A DNA stretch of 64,000 bases from Tubulanus polymorphus (Eukaryota > Nemertea > Palaeonemertea > Tubulaniformes > Tubulanidae), in the NCBI RefSeq assembly GCF_964204645.1, contig NW_027437466.1, positions 1-64,000 of the forward strand, in the 5' to 3' direction. The translations under genes and the position numbers were made by a program. Under the pieces are notes generated by a model. It ran no database searches. It had not been told where the DNA came from and saw only the letters and a program-made list of their open reading frames with translations. Position 1 is the stretch's first letter, and the number at the start of each line of letters is the position of its first letter. This document shows positions 1-11,155 of the stretch, piece by piece.

Positions 1-790
1 TGAAATATGACCTAGCTGTTATCAGTCTCTGGGAGGTTGATATCAAACGCTTTTTGTAGCCAACTTTCCTTTTCAAAATATAAAAATCCCCGGCTACGCG
101 TCTTTTATGATAGTATTGGGACCATGGGCACATCCAGATACGTGCTATACCAGTCATCGCATTATATTGAAATGGTTGACGCCGGTACTAAACTATTTGA
201 AATGAAAATTTATGGCGACGTGTGACTTTCAAAAAACATTGCCACCGTAAAGTTCCGTATGCATAGGTAAAATTTAAAATTGCTTTAGCAAATACACGTT
301 CACTAAGGAGCAAAATAGTATCAAATGGTTAGATTTGATTTTCATCCCATTTAAATCGAAATTTAGAGTAGGATATATATAAAAAGGTTCAAATAATGTA
401 AGAACCCAATCAAATTGAAATCGGCGGAAACTAACCGAAGAATGTCATCAACGTAACGTCGCCAAATTTTGGGTCTACATTCAGTGTAAAGAGGAAGAAC
501 TTTGTTTTCAACGTGTTCCAAAAATAAACCAGCTAAAACAGGGATGATTGTTTACCCCATAGCCAAACTAAAAGTCTGTGTTTAAAAAAATTAGAACCAA
601 ATAGAAGATAAGAGTAGTAAATCCAAGAGATATATGCGATTTCTACGGTATCCCTTGTGTTTTCATTAAAATAGGTAACTTTCTCCTAAGAAAATACAAC
701 CAAGTTTAAAAGTAACATTAGTGAATAAGCTCTCAACATCAAATTATCTATATAATTTATCATGCTCAGGAATAACATTTTTAGACATTC
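1..790 (-). mobile_element. Truncated Penelope-like element units (RT fragments)
   Basis: This is a decayed PLE fragment read on the minus strand and the same family as 4,638-5,757 and 9,481-12,821. Positions 231-790 cover the reverse transcriptase palm: the YVDD catalytic motif is intact at 444-455, preceded on the minus strand by a motif B region resembling AMG..IPVLAGLFLEHVE. Positions 1-230 are the N-terminal part of the next unit, so the order matches the tandem array at 9.5-12.8 kb. Stops and frameshifts break every frame and no GIY-YIG domain is present. The unit is cut by the window start. Confidence 0.75.
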
Positions 791-1440
791 TAATAAACCC
801 TGATTATTACTAAGTCATCTTCACCCGTTAAGATATTCGAACCCACTACGCTAAAGCCTTTAAACGAACGCCTTGACCTAATAAGTCGTTTTTGTCGTTA
901 TAAGCCGACTAGAATCACGTCAGGCCAATCACATCGCTTGTAACAAACGACATTAGACTTCCTTAAGAATTCCCGTTTAGATGGACCAATCAACGAGCAT
1001 TTTACCGAACAAGGAAGCATTTCGCAAGTCGATATATTATGTCATGCGCAAAGCGCCAGTAATGAAATCGCGCGTCTTGAGGCCAAGAGGGTGGTGGATG
1101 CGAGTTCGGGGAGCGATACCGGATGCCTTGCAAGCTAGGATGGACGTAATTAGGCTTTCGAAAATGAGCCAAAGAACCGATTAATTTCTGAGAGGTTTGA
1201 TTTGTGTTTTTTGAATACACGTCTTGGTTGGTTGTTGAGATCTTTAATTTAGAATTATGTGATTTAATATCCATAAACACATCGTGTTTAATAAAAATGA
1301 TAAATTTCATGATTTAAAATTAGAATTATAGGATATTTTCAATCATCAATATACACTATTTACAGATTTTAAACCGCAGCCAAAGATGTCCATTCCCAAA
1401 TATGTTAACTGAAAGCAAACGTATCAAAATATGAAATACT
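791..1440. other. Unassigned stretch, no gene recognised
   Basis: An open frame of 67 codons runs on the plus strand at 981-1184 and overlaps a minus-strand frame. It has no motif I recognise, and its Lys/Arg/Met-rich composition fits chance. The last part (about 1,320-1,410) resembles the minus-strand PLE N-terminal region again, with TGCAGCC-type and ATCAATATA sequence shared with 11,100-11,150, so the stretch is partly old PLE. Confidence 0.4.
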
Positions 1441-1686
1441 GTTTGGGATGTCGGGAGCTCCTGGTGGTATCACGTCGCCGTGGAACTTAATCCCGGTACC
1501 GAAAAGTTTGCCGATATTTTCTCCAGTTACTATCTCGGGAAAATGAAGCTCTGAAAAACCTTGACAGTTTTCGGTTCTGTATTTTCAGCTTAGGGGTGAA
1601 CAATTATCTTTAAAGTTACTCGTTTTTAATTGTTTGATGCCGCTTGGATCCTATGTTGATACCAAATTGTGCTGCTGCTGTTGTTG

Positions 1687-1785
1687 CTCCTATATTGACG
1701 GATGCTGCTGCTCCCATGTTGACGGATGCTGCCTCTCCTATGTTGATGGATGCTGCTGCTCCTATGTTGACGGTTGCTGCTAGAA
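1687..1785 (+). repeat. 24-bp minisatellite (Ala-rich when translated)
   Basis: Four units of a 24-bp repeat (core ATGTTGACGGATGCTGCTGC) lie in tandem. Translated on the plus strand they give an Ala-rich octapeptide such as PMLTDAAA, making a 78-codon frame at 1,644-1,880. The equivalent at 17,050-17,160 has fewer units and a pure GCT tract. I read this as simple-sequence expansion, not proof of a gene. Confidence 0.7.
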
Positions 1786-2229
1786 AACTCAATTCATTCT
1801 TTCACTTTTATTCATCGTCGAAAGATTCTAATTCATTCTTATATGAAATGAACACATACTCAACCATTCAGATTAAATAAAGATCCCATGTTTTAATGTT
1901 GACTATTCAATCGATTTTGTTTCCAGTGTGCTATCAATCTAAAACAGATAAGATTGCTTAACACTTAGGCGAAACTAACAGCAATGAATATGTTGAATAC
2001 TCACCGTTATATTCTAAAAGTAATCGAAAATATGTTTCTGACTTGTCGAGATATCTATCACTAGGGCGTTTTGGGTATCTACAAACAAAAACTAAAGATT
2101 GTAAGATTTCCGAACGAAAAGGTCAACTATCAGAATAAAATGAATTGAACTTGACAAATTAAACTAGGCTTGAGATCTAATTCAGTTTTTGAAGAATGAT
2201 ACTATACACCTACAACAAACTTACCAGAT

Positions 2230-2412
2230 ATGTTGGGATTTTCTGACTTGGCTTTGGTGGGTAATCATATCTCAATACAGGCTCTTCACTGGTGTACGTG
2301 CGCTATACGTGGTGGCTGGTTCTCGAATGAAGCTCTAACCAAGCGTTACCACAATAACATTTGGGCGGCGACTATTGTGTGGAAGTTCGATCATATCGTG
2401 ACCCAAAATTGA
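2230..2412 (+). CDS. Hypothetical 60-residue ORF, copy 1
   Basis: ATG-to-TGA frame of 60 codons. The duplicated copy at 17,783-17,965 keeps the same start, stop and length with three amino-acid differences (H20R, N43T, T48A). No domain, signal peptide or membrane segment is apparent. A competing reading is on the other strand: the complement of AACTTACCAGAT just before the ATG is a good splice donor (CTG/GTAAGTT), and at least one of the differences between copies is synonymous in the corresponding minus frame (RTYTSEEPVLRYDYPP region). Which strand, if either, is coding cannot be settled here. Confidence 0.2.
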   Translation: MLGFSDLALVGNHISIQALHWCTCAIRGGWFSNEALTKRYHNNIWAATIVWKFDHIVTQN

Positions 2413-2769
2413 CACAATGAAGTACGTGTACTAAAATATTCGAACTCTATTACTAAACTGTCTGCTTCATTCTTTTATGGTATATGCGGGTTTAATATAC
2501 CAACTTCAGCGGGTTTAGAACGCGGCTACAAGACCGAAACAAGAGGCGGAATAAATAATTGATGGCCAAATGTTATCAAAAATTTGATGATTTCAAATCA
2601 TTTGTTTTGCTAAATAGTGTTCCCAGTTTTATTAGGAGGCTACGGCAATTTACTGTAATCTGTATTTTATATTCTCGACTTCAGTCGTGTCTTGGTTATC
2701 ACCAGTATTTTTAGTATTGTCGATTCGTTTTATTAATTGGGGATATTTGACAGGGAGGACTGAGTATGA

Positions 2770-3896
2770 ATAAAATAAAATGTTGAAAAGTAGGAAAATA
2801 TTTACATAAAAACTGAAGTCATCCTCAATCCTCCTTGTCAAACATCCCCCAGTAACAAACGACTTAACCATTCTGAAAATACTCGAGAAATACAAAACAC
2901 AACCGAAGCCGAGATTGAAACAGATAAAAGAAAATGTTGAAAATTCGAAAAATATTCACATAACAAACTGAAGCCATATTCAATTCTCATTCCAAAACAT
3001 ACCCCATTACAAAAAACGACTGTGCTCATGCACACCTTACAAAAACGAGAAAACGAAACACGCCCGAAGCCGATATTAAAACAGATAAAAGAAAATGTTG
3101 AAAATTCGGAAAATATTTACAATAAAAACTGAAGCTATTCTCAATCCTCCTTGTCAAACATCCTCCTGTAACAAACCACACGACCATTCTGAAAATACTC
3201 GAGAAAACGAAACACGACCGACGCCGTTATTGAAACACATGAAACAAAAAGTTGATAATTTGGAAAATATTTACACTAAAAACTGAAATCATCCTCAGTC
3301 CTTCTTGTAAATCATCCCCAGTAACAAACGAATCGACCATTCTATATATACTTGATAAATCAAAACATGACCGAAGCCAATATTTAAACAGATAAAAGAA
3401 AATTTTGAAAATTCGGAAGATATTTACATCAAAAACTGACGTCATCGTCAATCCTCCTTGTCAAAGATCGCCCAGTAACAAACCAATTGGTCATTCTGGA
3501 AATACTCAAGAAAACGAAACACGACTGAAGCCGATATTAAAATAGATAATAAAAGAAAATGTTGAAAATTCTGAAAATATTTAGATTTAAAACTTGAGTG
3601 ATCCTCAATCCTCCTTGTCGAACATCCCCAGTAACAAACGACTCGACCATTCTGAAAATACTCGAGAAAACGAAACACGACCGAAGCCGATATTAAAACA
3701 GATAAAAGAAAATGTTAAAAATTCGGGAGATATTCACATAAAAAAACTGAAGTCATCCTCAAACCTTGTTGTCCAACATCCCCCAGTAACACACGACTCG
3801 ACCATTCTAAAATACTTGAGAAAAACAAAACACGACCGAACCCGAGATTTAAACAGATAATACAAAATGTTGGAAATTCGGAAAATATTCAAGCAA
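2770..3896. repeat. 155-bp minisatellite, cluster 1
   Basis: About seven to eight units of roughly 155 bp. The anchor AAAATGTTGAAAATTCGG (and variants) recurs near 2,778, 2,932, 3,091, 3,246, 3,398, 3,556, 3,710 and 3,865. Other fixed words are AACTGAAGTCATCCTCAATC, CCCCAGTAACAAACGACTCG and CGACCGAAGCCGATATTAAA. Short frames on both strands are incidental. The same unit returns at 8.0, 9.0, 18.4 and 19.0 kb. Confidence 0.9.
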
Positions 3897-4637
3897 CAAA
3901 ATGCGACCATCACTAAGTTTCACTGTCTGCGGCCGTTTCACGTCACTCATTTTGCTCCCAGATCTCTATCCAGGAATTAGTCATTGATTGCTATACTCAA
4001 TATAATTAACTATGATAGATCCATCAATGATTAAATTATAAACATGGAATACGACATGTCACAGATTAAAAAACTTGGTTTGACAGTTTGTAGTTAGTGA
4101 GTCATGTTGTTGAAACATGTGGATAGGTAATTAGCTAGAATAGTTTGCGTATGAGCAGAGTCTGGTTAGTTCAGAAGGAAGAGTAGTGAAATACCTTAAA
4201 CCTGACAAGTCAAACGAGAGGTTTTTTATCCGTAACAAGTATTTGGTAATTGGCATATGATGGTTTTGTCAACCGTTAATGACCAAAAGCAGAACTTCAG
4301 TATAATACCCGATCAACGTACCCCCATCACGGATCGTTGGGGCTGAATGAGAAAAACGATCAGAAGTTTATAGAATAGGATTAATCAATTTGATGTCTGC
4401 GGTGTGAGAATTAGTGATGTATTGATCCCACTAGAGGTCGGTAGCGTAATTTGAATAAGCGATACAAGAAAACCATTAATATACATATTCACGACCTTGA
4501 AAGTTTCATAACGTGTGGTTTCTTTGATTTTTCCAGGTATTTATGTCGCTATTTGGTAGAAATATCTTCAGTCAGACTGTGCACATGCACACCTCAGCCG
4601 ATAGTAAAACAGATAAAAGAAAATGTTGAAAATCCGT
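3897..4637. repeat. Dispersed 0.7-kb module, copy 1
   Basis: Follows the 155-bp cluster directly and is repeated at 8,338-8,960 after another such cluster, with about 75 bp (around 4,090-4,170) missing from copy 2. Its last 160 bp also recur in diverged form at 18,790-18,965. It includes a 75-codon plus-strand frame (4,451-4,678) that is mutated in the other copy. No recognisable protein or RNA. It ends in one more 155-bp repeat fragment that fuses to PLE sequence at about 4,637. Confidence 0.7.
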
Positions 4638-5757
4638 ATGTTGAAAGTTCCGTATGCTTAGGTAACATTTCAAAATAGCTATAGCAAATACACCTTCACT
4701 AAGGAGCAAAATAGTATCAAATAGTGAGATTTTATTTTCATTCCAGTTAAATCAAAATTCAGAGTAGGATATACAAGGAGTTCAAATAATGTAGGAACCT
4801 AATCAAATTGAAATCGGCGGAAACTAACCAAAGAATAACATCAACGTAACTTCACCGAAGTTTGGGTCTACTTTCAGTGTAAAGAGGAAGAACTTTGCTT
4901 TCAACGTGTTCCAAAAATAAACCAGCTAAAACAGGGCCGATTGTATACCCCATAGCCATACTAAAAGTCTGTTTAAAAACAATTAGAACCAAATAGAAAA
5001 TATGAGTTTTGTACAAAGTTCGATTAAATCCAAGAGACAATCAGTAATCTGCGATTTCTACGGTATCCCTTGTGTTTTCATCAAAATGAAAATCAGAAGT
5101 AGGTTACTTTCTCCTAAGAAAATCCATAGAAGGTTTAAAAGTAACATTAGTGAATAAGCTCGCAACATCAAAATATATAGATAATTTATCATGCCCATTT
5201 TAGACATTCTAATGAACCCTGATTATAATCAATATATCTACTATTAACAGATTTTGAACTGCAGCCAAAGTCCATTCCCAAATAGGATGGTTTCCAAAAC
5301 AGGTAAGCCTGCTTATCTGAAGGCAAACATCGAACCTACCAAAATGATTTTGATATTTCATTCCCCTTTCCATCTTCACGATGCGGAATGAGTTTACAAC
5401 CGACATAAGATGCCAATGAGTTTAATCTTAATGGTCGAATCGCGTTAAGACTAATCAAAGCAATAGTATTTCGACCTATTGCCTAAATCTTTGAAATATG
5501 GCCCAGTTGTTATCAGACTCTGGGTAGTTGATATCAAACTCTTTTTGTAGCCAACTTTCTATTTCAAAATTTCAAAATCCCCGGCTACGGGTCTGTTATG
5601 AAAGTATTGAGACCAAGAGCATATCCAGATACGTGCTATACCAGTCATCGCGTGATATTGAAATGGTTGACGATGGTACTAAACTATTTGAAATCAAAAT
5701 TCATTGCATCGTGTGACTTTCAATAACAATGCCACCATAAGGTCTTGGATGCTTAGG
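4638..5757 (-). mobile_element. Truncated Penelope-like element units
   Basis: Minus-strand PLE remnant: 4,638-5,452 carries the RT region and 5,453-5,757 the N-terminal part of a following unit. The catalytic motif at 4,837-4,848 reads YVDV instead of YVDD, so the second metal-binding Asp is lost. Motif B (AMGYTIGPVLAGLFLEHVE) is readable at about 4,900-4,955. Stops and frameshifts elsewhere, no GIY-YIG region. The junction with the 155-bp repeat at 4,637 is abrupt. Confidence 0.8.
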
Positions 5758-6740
5758 TAACATCTCTTTTATTTTTCGACGGTTTTTTTTTTAGTACAAA
5801 TTAATGTTATTAAACAAGTCAATGGTATACAAAATGAATACATGCTAAGGTCCAGAGGATATTACAAGCAATTACCTTCAAGCAAGGACCTTCTTGGTGA
5901 CAGTCGAAACTGCAGCTTTCCCTCGTTCTCTGGTATCTTCTTCAACACTGTACTGAAAATATTCGTAGTCCTACCGTGGTCCAATGCCTCCTATGTGTGA
6001 TGTCCTGTAAAAATCAAATTTACCTATAGACTTGCGATGCAAATCTTTGAAAATAATCATTTCAGGATGATACGTACTATTTCGGATTTCGGATACTTCT
6101 CGACTGGTATGTAGCTTTAACCAGGTGCTTAATCGCTGATGTGTGCTTTATTCGTCCTTTTTCAGTGGCTGTTATGTGGGCTGGCCTGTAGAATACAAAA
6201 CTATCTATAGAAATGCAATCTACTCAATTGGATTTGAAAAAATAATTAGATGAAAAAAACATACCTTTTCTTTCAATATCTCCCTCTTTGTAGTTAGTAT
6301 GTCGATTCATTCAAGTGTTGAATCGATGCCGTGCGTTTGGCTAGATTCGTCATCAGTGCCAATACTCGTACTGCTGTCAATGCATCTGATGTGTGATGGC
6401 CTGCAAAAATCAATATCATCAATAGATTTACAATTTATAAATGCAAGTCTTTGAAAATAATCATTTCAGGATAATACTTACCACTTCGAAATGCGTGACT
6501 GATATGGGGCTTACCAGGCACTTTATCGCTGCTGTGTTTTTCATTCGCACTGTTGTTCAGTGGCTGCTATAGAAATGCAATCTACTTAATCGGATTTGAA
6601 AAACTAATTGGATGTAGAAACACGTACTTTCCCTAATTTTAGCAAGTATGTCGATTCATTCAGGTGCTGAATCGATGCCGTGTGCTAGGATAATACGTAC
6701 TTCTTCGGAATTGGGATACTTCATGGCTGATATAGAGCTA
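5758..6740 (-). repeat. Tandemly repeated exon-like module of about 350-400 bp
   Basis: Blocks at about 5,992-6,335 and 6,389-6,683 are diverged direct copies, with a third partial copy at 6,684-6,740. Shared words include GTATGTCGATTCATTCA, AATAATCATTTCAGGAT and AGAAATGCAATCTACT. On the minus strand each copy shows splice-like edges: an acceptor TTTTTGCAG ending at 6,401 and a donor AAG/GTATGT at 6,264; a second acceptor TTTTTACAG is near 6,006. The intervening 136 bp (6,265-6,400) has a stop in every frame, so this may be a decayed duplicated gene module. No known domain. Confidence 0.4.
5878..5970 (-). CDS. Possible terminal exon (30 codons)
   Basis: On the minus strand 30 codons are open to a TGA at 5,878-5,880, with a charged, protein-like composition (YSVEEDTRERGKAAVSTVTK). 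The frame opens right after an in-frame TAG whose AG at 5,971-5,972 could be a splice acceptor, though without a strong pyrimidine tract. An AATAAA lies about 110 bp further on the minus strand near 5,765. It may be the last exon of a gene related to the repeated module above. No family recognised. Confidence 0.2.
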   Translation of the reverse strand, partial: DYEYFQYSVEEDTRERGKAAVSTVTKKVLA

Positions 6741-6821
6741 GTAATAGGGGATAAGTTGTTTCAAGCAAAGGTCGAAAGCTTTGAGTCAACCTTTGACTTC
6801 AAACAACTTATCCCCTATTAC
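6741..6821. repeat. Long hairpin at the head of AT-rich cassette 1
   Basis: Perfect 21-bp inverted arms (6,741-6,761 and 6,801-6,821), with a further 7-bp arm pair inside (CAAAGGT/ACCTTTG) and a near-palindromic centre TCGAAAGCTTTGA. The arm core TAATAGGGGATAAGTTG is nearly the same as in the hairpin at 19,688-19,771, which also stands upstream of an AT-rich zinc-finger cassette. It may be a terminal repeat or replication/recombination hairpin of a mobile or viral element; that role is inferred. Confidence 0.8.
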
Positions 6822-6959
6822 TCTATCCAATCACAAGTCTCATAATTTACAAGTCTCACACGCTGGGTATTCCCCGTTACTCTAGCCAATCACAAGCCTC
6901 ATAATTCACAAGTCTCAACTCGCAGCTGAGGAATCCCCAATGTTGAGTAGTATAAATAG
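6809..6959 (+). promoter_or_regulatory. Candidate promoter: duplicated CCAAT units and TATA box
   Basis: Two diverged direct repeats of about 60 bp (from 6,809 and from about 6,869), each with CCAATCACAAG and TCATAATT.ACAAGTCTCA, are followed by a TATA box TATAAATAG at 6,951-6,959. The first ATG of the downstream frame is at 7,014, about 55 bp after the TATA box. The first repeat starts inside the right arm of the hairpin. The layout is that of a compact RNA polymerase II promoter. Confidence 0.55.
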
Positions 6960-7013
6960 GCGGGTGTTTCTGGGATACTCATACGAGGCGGGACGCGTTG
7001 AGACTTAAGTGTT

Positions 7014-7439
7014 ATGTTCAATTTTAATAAAAAATTTGATATTAAAATGAAAGCAAACAAGAAGTACTACTGTTTAACATGTAAAATAAGTATAGATTAA
7101 TCTCAAAAAGCAAGACATAATAAAACTAAATCTCACTTAGAAAATAGATTAAACTTAGAATATAGAGATGATATATTAGAAAATAAATTAGAGGAATTGA
7201 AGAATAAAAGAGAAACATACAAATGTGATACATGTAATCAATTATTATGTGACAAAAGATATTATGAACAACATTTAAAATCTAAAAGTCATATTACAAA
7301 TATCAATAATGATATTTTAGGTAAAGAATATTTTGATAAAGATAATGATAAGAAACAGAAGACAATTAAAAGAATAAAAAATAAATTAAACAATACCATT
7401 TGTGGAAGATGTATGAAATTATATTTCTTCATAAGATAA
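7014..7439 (+). pseudogene. Broken double C2H2 zinc-finger protein (cassette 1)
   Basis: From ATG 7,014 (second in-frame ATG at 7,047) the frame encodes a Lys/Asn-rich protein with two U1-type C2H2 fingers. The first (CLTC...HNKTKSH) is cut by an in-frame TAA at 7,098-7,100; the second (CDTCNQLLC...HLKSKSH) lies at about 7,220-7,295. The frame ends at 7,439 after a lone CGRC. Its N-terminus (FNFNKK..IKMK) resembles that of the ORF at 19,955 (MSFNKN..MKMK). Such short zinc-finger proteins occur in virus-like elements and large DNA transposons as well as hosts. The premature stop argues for decay unless read through. Confidence 0.55.
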
Positions 7440-8008
7440 TAAATATTAATATCACTTATAAAAATCAAAACAAAATATTAGCAGAATCAGTTTTGAGTAA
7501 TTTAGAATCATCTAGAATTAAAAGAATAAGTAATAGTAATGAAATAGAAAATGTAACCGACACAGAAATGAAAATAAAAGAGTATTTAAAAAAAGAATTA
7601 ATGAATTATTTGAAATAATAAAAAATAATTTAGAAACAGAAACAACTTATGAACAGAATATAACTTCCAAAACTAGTGAACTTAAATCAAATTAAATTCC
7701 AATTGAAAAACTTTTACCAAATGGGTTACTTGATGCAACAGATCAAGAATTAGAAGATTTAAATATATTTTCTGATAAAGCAATTAGAGAAATTATAAGT
7801 AGAAGACTTGTATCTGATAAAATTGCGCATGATAAAAGTATAAGAGATTTTAAAATTAGAACTTTAGAAAAAGATAGAACTAATAAAATTAAAAAATAGG
7901 ACAATTAAAATTAGATAGAGATAATAAAGTTATTGAAGAAATTGAATTTAAAAAAAGAAATGCATATTTAGAAAAAGAAAAAGATGATTTAGAATATATT
8001 CTTAAAAA
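7400..8008 (+). pseudogene. Decayed Lys/Glu-rich coiled-coil-like ORF (cassette 1)
   Basis: A continuation of cassette 1 in shifting frames: 7,400-7,618 is open for 72 codons; the frame through 7,693 (TAA) and 7,897 (TAG) then carries charged helical sequence (IREIISRRLVSDKIAHDKSI), followed by another frame to about 8,008 (NKVIEEIEFKKRN..LEKEKDD). The composition is strongly AT-rich and suggests coiled coil. At about 8,008 the coding-like sequence runs straight into the 155-bp repeat, so the 3' end is lost. No known family recognised. Confidence 0.4.
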
Positions 8009-8337
8009 ATCGGAAATTATTTACACTAACAACTGAAGTCATCCTCAATCTGCCTTGTCAAACATCCCCCAGTAACAAACGACTCGACCATTCTGAAAAT
8101 ACTCGAGAAAACGAAACACGACCGAAGCCGATATTAAAACAGATAAAAGAAAATGTTAAAAATTCGGAAGATATTCACATAAAAAAACTGAAGTCATCCT
8201 CAAACCTCGTTGTCCAACATCCCCCAGTAACACACGACTCGACCATTCTAAAATACTTGAGAACAACAAAACACGACCGAACCCGAGATTTAAACAGATA
8301 ATACAAAATATTGGAAATTCGGAAAATATTCAAGCAA
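8009..8337. repeat. 155-bp minisatellite, cluster 2
   Basis: Two units, anchors near 8,152 and 8,306. They are closer to the last units of cluster 1 (3,600-3,896) than to others, which together with the following module shows that about 1 kb (3,600-4,637) was copied as a block. Confidence 0.85.
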
Positions 8338-8960
8338 CAAAATGCGACCATCACTAAGTTTCACGTCTGCGGCCGTTTCACGTCACTCATTTTGCTCCCA
8401 GATCTCTATCCAGGAAATAGTCATTGATTGCTATACTCAATATAATTAACTATGATAGATCCATCAATTCGTAAATTATAAACATGGAATACTACATGTC
8501 ACAGATTAAAAACCTTGGTTTGACAGTTACAGAAAAAAGAGTAGTGAAAAACCTTAAACCTCACAAGTCAAACGAGAGGTTTTTTTATCCGTAACAAGTA
8601 TTTGGTAATTGGCATACGATGGTTTTGTCAACCGTTAATGACCAAAAGCAGAACTTCAGTATAATACCCGATCAACGTACCCCAATCACGGATCGTGAGG
8701 GCTGAATGAGAGAAACGATCGGAAGTTTATAGAATGGGATTAATCAATTTGATGTCTGCGGTGTGAGAATTAGTGATGTATTGATCCCACTAGAGGTCGG
8801 TAGTGTAATTTGAATAAGCGATACATGAAAACCATTAATATACATATACACGACCTTGAAAGTTTCAGCACGTGTGGTTTCTTTGATTTTCCCCGGTATT
8901 TATGTCGCTATTTGGTAGAAATATCTTCAGTCAGACTGTGCACATGCACACCTCAGCCGA
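8338..8960. repeat. Dispersed 0.7-kb module, copy 2
   Basis: Matches 3,897-4,620 with few changes apart from an internal deletion of about 75 bp near 8,530. The duplicated frame at 8,810-9,019 (69 codons) differs at its end from the copy at 4,451. No recognisable product. Confidence 0.75.
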
Positions 8961-9480
8961 TAGTAAAACAGATTAAAAAAAATGTTGAAAATTCGGAAAA
9001 TATATTCATTAAAAACTGAAGTCATCCTCAACCCTCCTTGTCAATCATCCCCCATCAACAAACGACTTGACCATTCTAAAAATACTCGAGAAAACGAAAC
9101 ACGACCGAAGCCGATATTAAAACATATAAAAGAAAACGTTGATAATTAGGAAATTATTACATTAAAAACTGAAAACATTCTCACTCCTTCTTGTCAAACA
9201 TCCCCCAGTAACATACGATTCGACCATTCTAAAAATATTTAAGAAAAACAAAACACGACCGAAGCCGATGTTAAAACAGATAAAAGAAAATGTTAATAAT
9301 TCGGAAAACATTCTCATAAAAAACTGAAGTCATCCTCAAACCTCGTTGTCCAACATCCCCCAGTAACAAACGACTCGAGCATTCTAAAAAAACTCGAGAA
9401 AACGAAACACGACCGAAGCCGATATTATATCGGGTAAAAGAAAATGTTGATAATTCGGAAAATATTTATATTAACAACTG
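8961..9480. repeat. 155-bp minisatellite, cluster 3
   Basis: Three to four units with anchors near 8,980, 9,133, 9,285 and 9,440 (period about 153-155 bp). The array ends abruptly at about 9,480 where tandem PLE sequence begins. Confidence 0.85.
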
Positions 9481-10628
9481 ACTAATCAAATCAATAGTAT
9501 TTCGACCTATTGCCTAAATCTTTGAAATATGGCCCAGTTGTTATCAGACTCTGGGTAGTTGATATCAAACTCTTTTTGTAGCCAACTTTCTTTTTCAAAA
9601 TTTCAAAATCCCCGGCTACGGGTCTGTTATGAAAGTATTGAGAAGAACTTTGCTTTCAACTTGTCCCAAAAATAAACAAGCTAAAACTGGGGAGATTGTA
9701 TGACTCATAGCCATACTAAAAGTCTGTTTGAAAAAAAAATTGGAATCAAATTGAAAATAAGAGTTTTTTGGACAAAGTTCGATTAAATCCAAGAGACAAT
9801 CACTATCTACGATTTCTACGGTATTCCTTGTCTTTTTATCCAAATGAAAATCAGAAGTAGGTAACTTTCTCCTAAGAAAATCCATAGAAGGTTTAAAAGT
9901 AACATTAGTGAATACGCTCGCGACATCAAAATATATAAATAATTTATCATGCCCATTTTAGACATTCTAATAAACCCTGATTATTATCAATATATCCACT
10001 ATTTACGGATTTTGAACCACAGCCAAAGATGTCCATTCCCAAATAGGATGGTTTCCAAAACAGGTAAGCCTGCTTATCTGAAGGCAAACGTATCGAACCT
10101 ACCAAAATGATTTCGATATTTCATTCCTCTTTCTATCTTCTTCATGATGCGGAAAGAGCTTACAACCGACATAAGATGCAAATGAGTTTAATCTTAATCG
10201 TCGAATCGCGTGAAGACTAATCAAAGCAATAGTCGACCGATTGCCTAAATCTTTGCAATATGGCCCAGTTGTTATCAGACTCTGGGTAGTTGATATCAAA
10301 CTCTTTTTGTAGCCAACTTTAATTTTCAAAATTTCAAAATCCCCGGCTACGGGTCTGTTATCAAAGTATTGAGACCAAGGGCACAACCAGATACGTGCTA
10401 TACCAGTCATCGCGTGATATTAAAATGGTAGACGCTGTGTACTAAACTATTTGAAATGACAATTTATGGCAACGTGTGACTTTCAAAAACATTGCCACCG
10501 TAAAGTTTCGTATGCTTAGGGAACATTTCAAAATTGCTATAGCAAATACACGTTCACTAAGGAGCAAAATAGTATCAAATGATTAGATTTTATTTTCACC
10601 CCACTTAAATCGAAATCTAGAGTAGGAT

Positions 10629-11155
10629 TTATAAAGAGTTCAAATAATGTAAGAACCTAATCAAATTGAAATCGGCGGAAACTAACCGAAGAATATCATC
10701 AACGTAACGTCGCCAAAGTGTGGGTCTACTTGCAGTGTGAAGAGGAAGAACTTCGCTTTCAACGTGTTCCAAAAATAAACCAGCTAAAACAGGGATGATT
10801 GTATACTCCATAGCCATACTAAAAAACTGTTTAAAAAAAAAATTAGAACCAAATAGAAAATATGAGTTTTTTTAACAAAGTTCGATTAAATCCAAGAGAC
10901 AATCACTATCTGCGATTTCTACGGTATCCCTTGTGTTTATATCAAAATGAAAATCAGAAGTAGGTAACTTTCTCCTAAGAAAATCCATAGAAGGCCTAAA
11001 AGTAACATTAGTGAATAAGCTCGCAACATCAAAATATATAAATAATTTATCATGCCCAGGAATAACATTTTTAGACATTCTAATAAACCCTGATTATTAT
11101 CAATATATCCACTGTTTACAGATTTTGAACTGCAGCCAAAGATGTCCATTCCCAA
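10629..11155 (-). pseudogene. PLE reverse transcriptase fragment, unit B
   Basis: This is the best-preserved minus-strand RT. Motif A (IYFDVASLFTNV) and the following FLRRKLP segment lie at about 10,960-11,050, motif B (MAMEYTIIPVLAGLFLEHVE) at about 10,757-10,817, and an intact YVDD at 10,695-10,706. The frame is broken between motifs A and B by a frameshift in an A-rich tract near 10,830-10,870. Truncated soon after the palm. Confidence 0.7.

Larger units (their letters stand above)
1441..3005. repeat. Dispersed duplicated module, copy 1
   Basis: This segment matches 16,847-18,700 in the same orientation with many point differences and indels. It contains in order a GC-richer block, a GCT-rich tandem repeat, a decayed copy of the frame that is open at 17,319-17,579, a 60-codon frame that is open in both copies, and the first units of the 155-bp minisatellite. 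Copy 1 lacks about 27 bp near 1,950 and about 150 bp near 2,190 relative to copy 2. No transposase, RT or terminal repeat is visible, so the mechanism of duplication is unknown. Confidence 0.75.

Noticed and set aside
981-1310. ORFs at 981-1184 (+) and 1,002-1,310 (-), considered as a MULE transposase fragment
   Set aside because: A faint resemblance to MULE N-terminal regions is out of order and in different frames; no DDE motif is present.
1644-1880. Ala-rich protein of 78 residues
   Set aside because: Half of it is the 24-bp repeat; the other copy of the module does not keep the frame.
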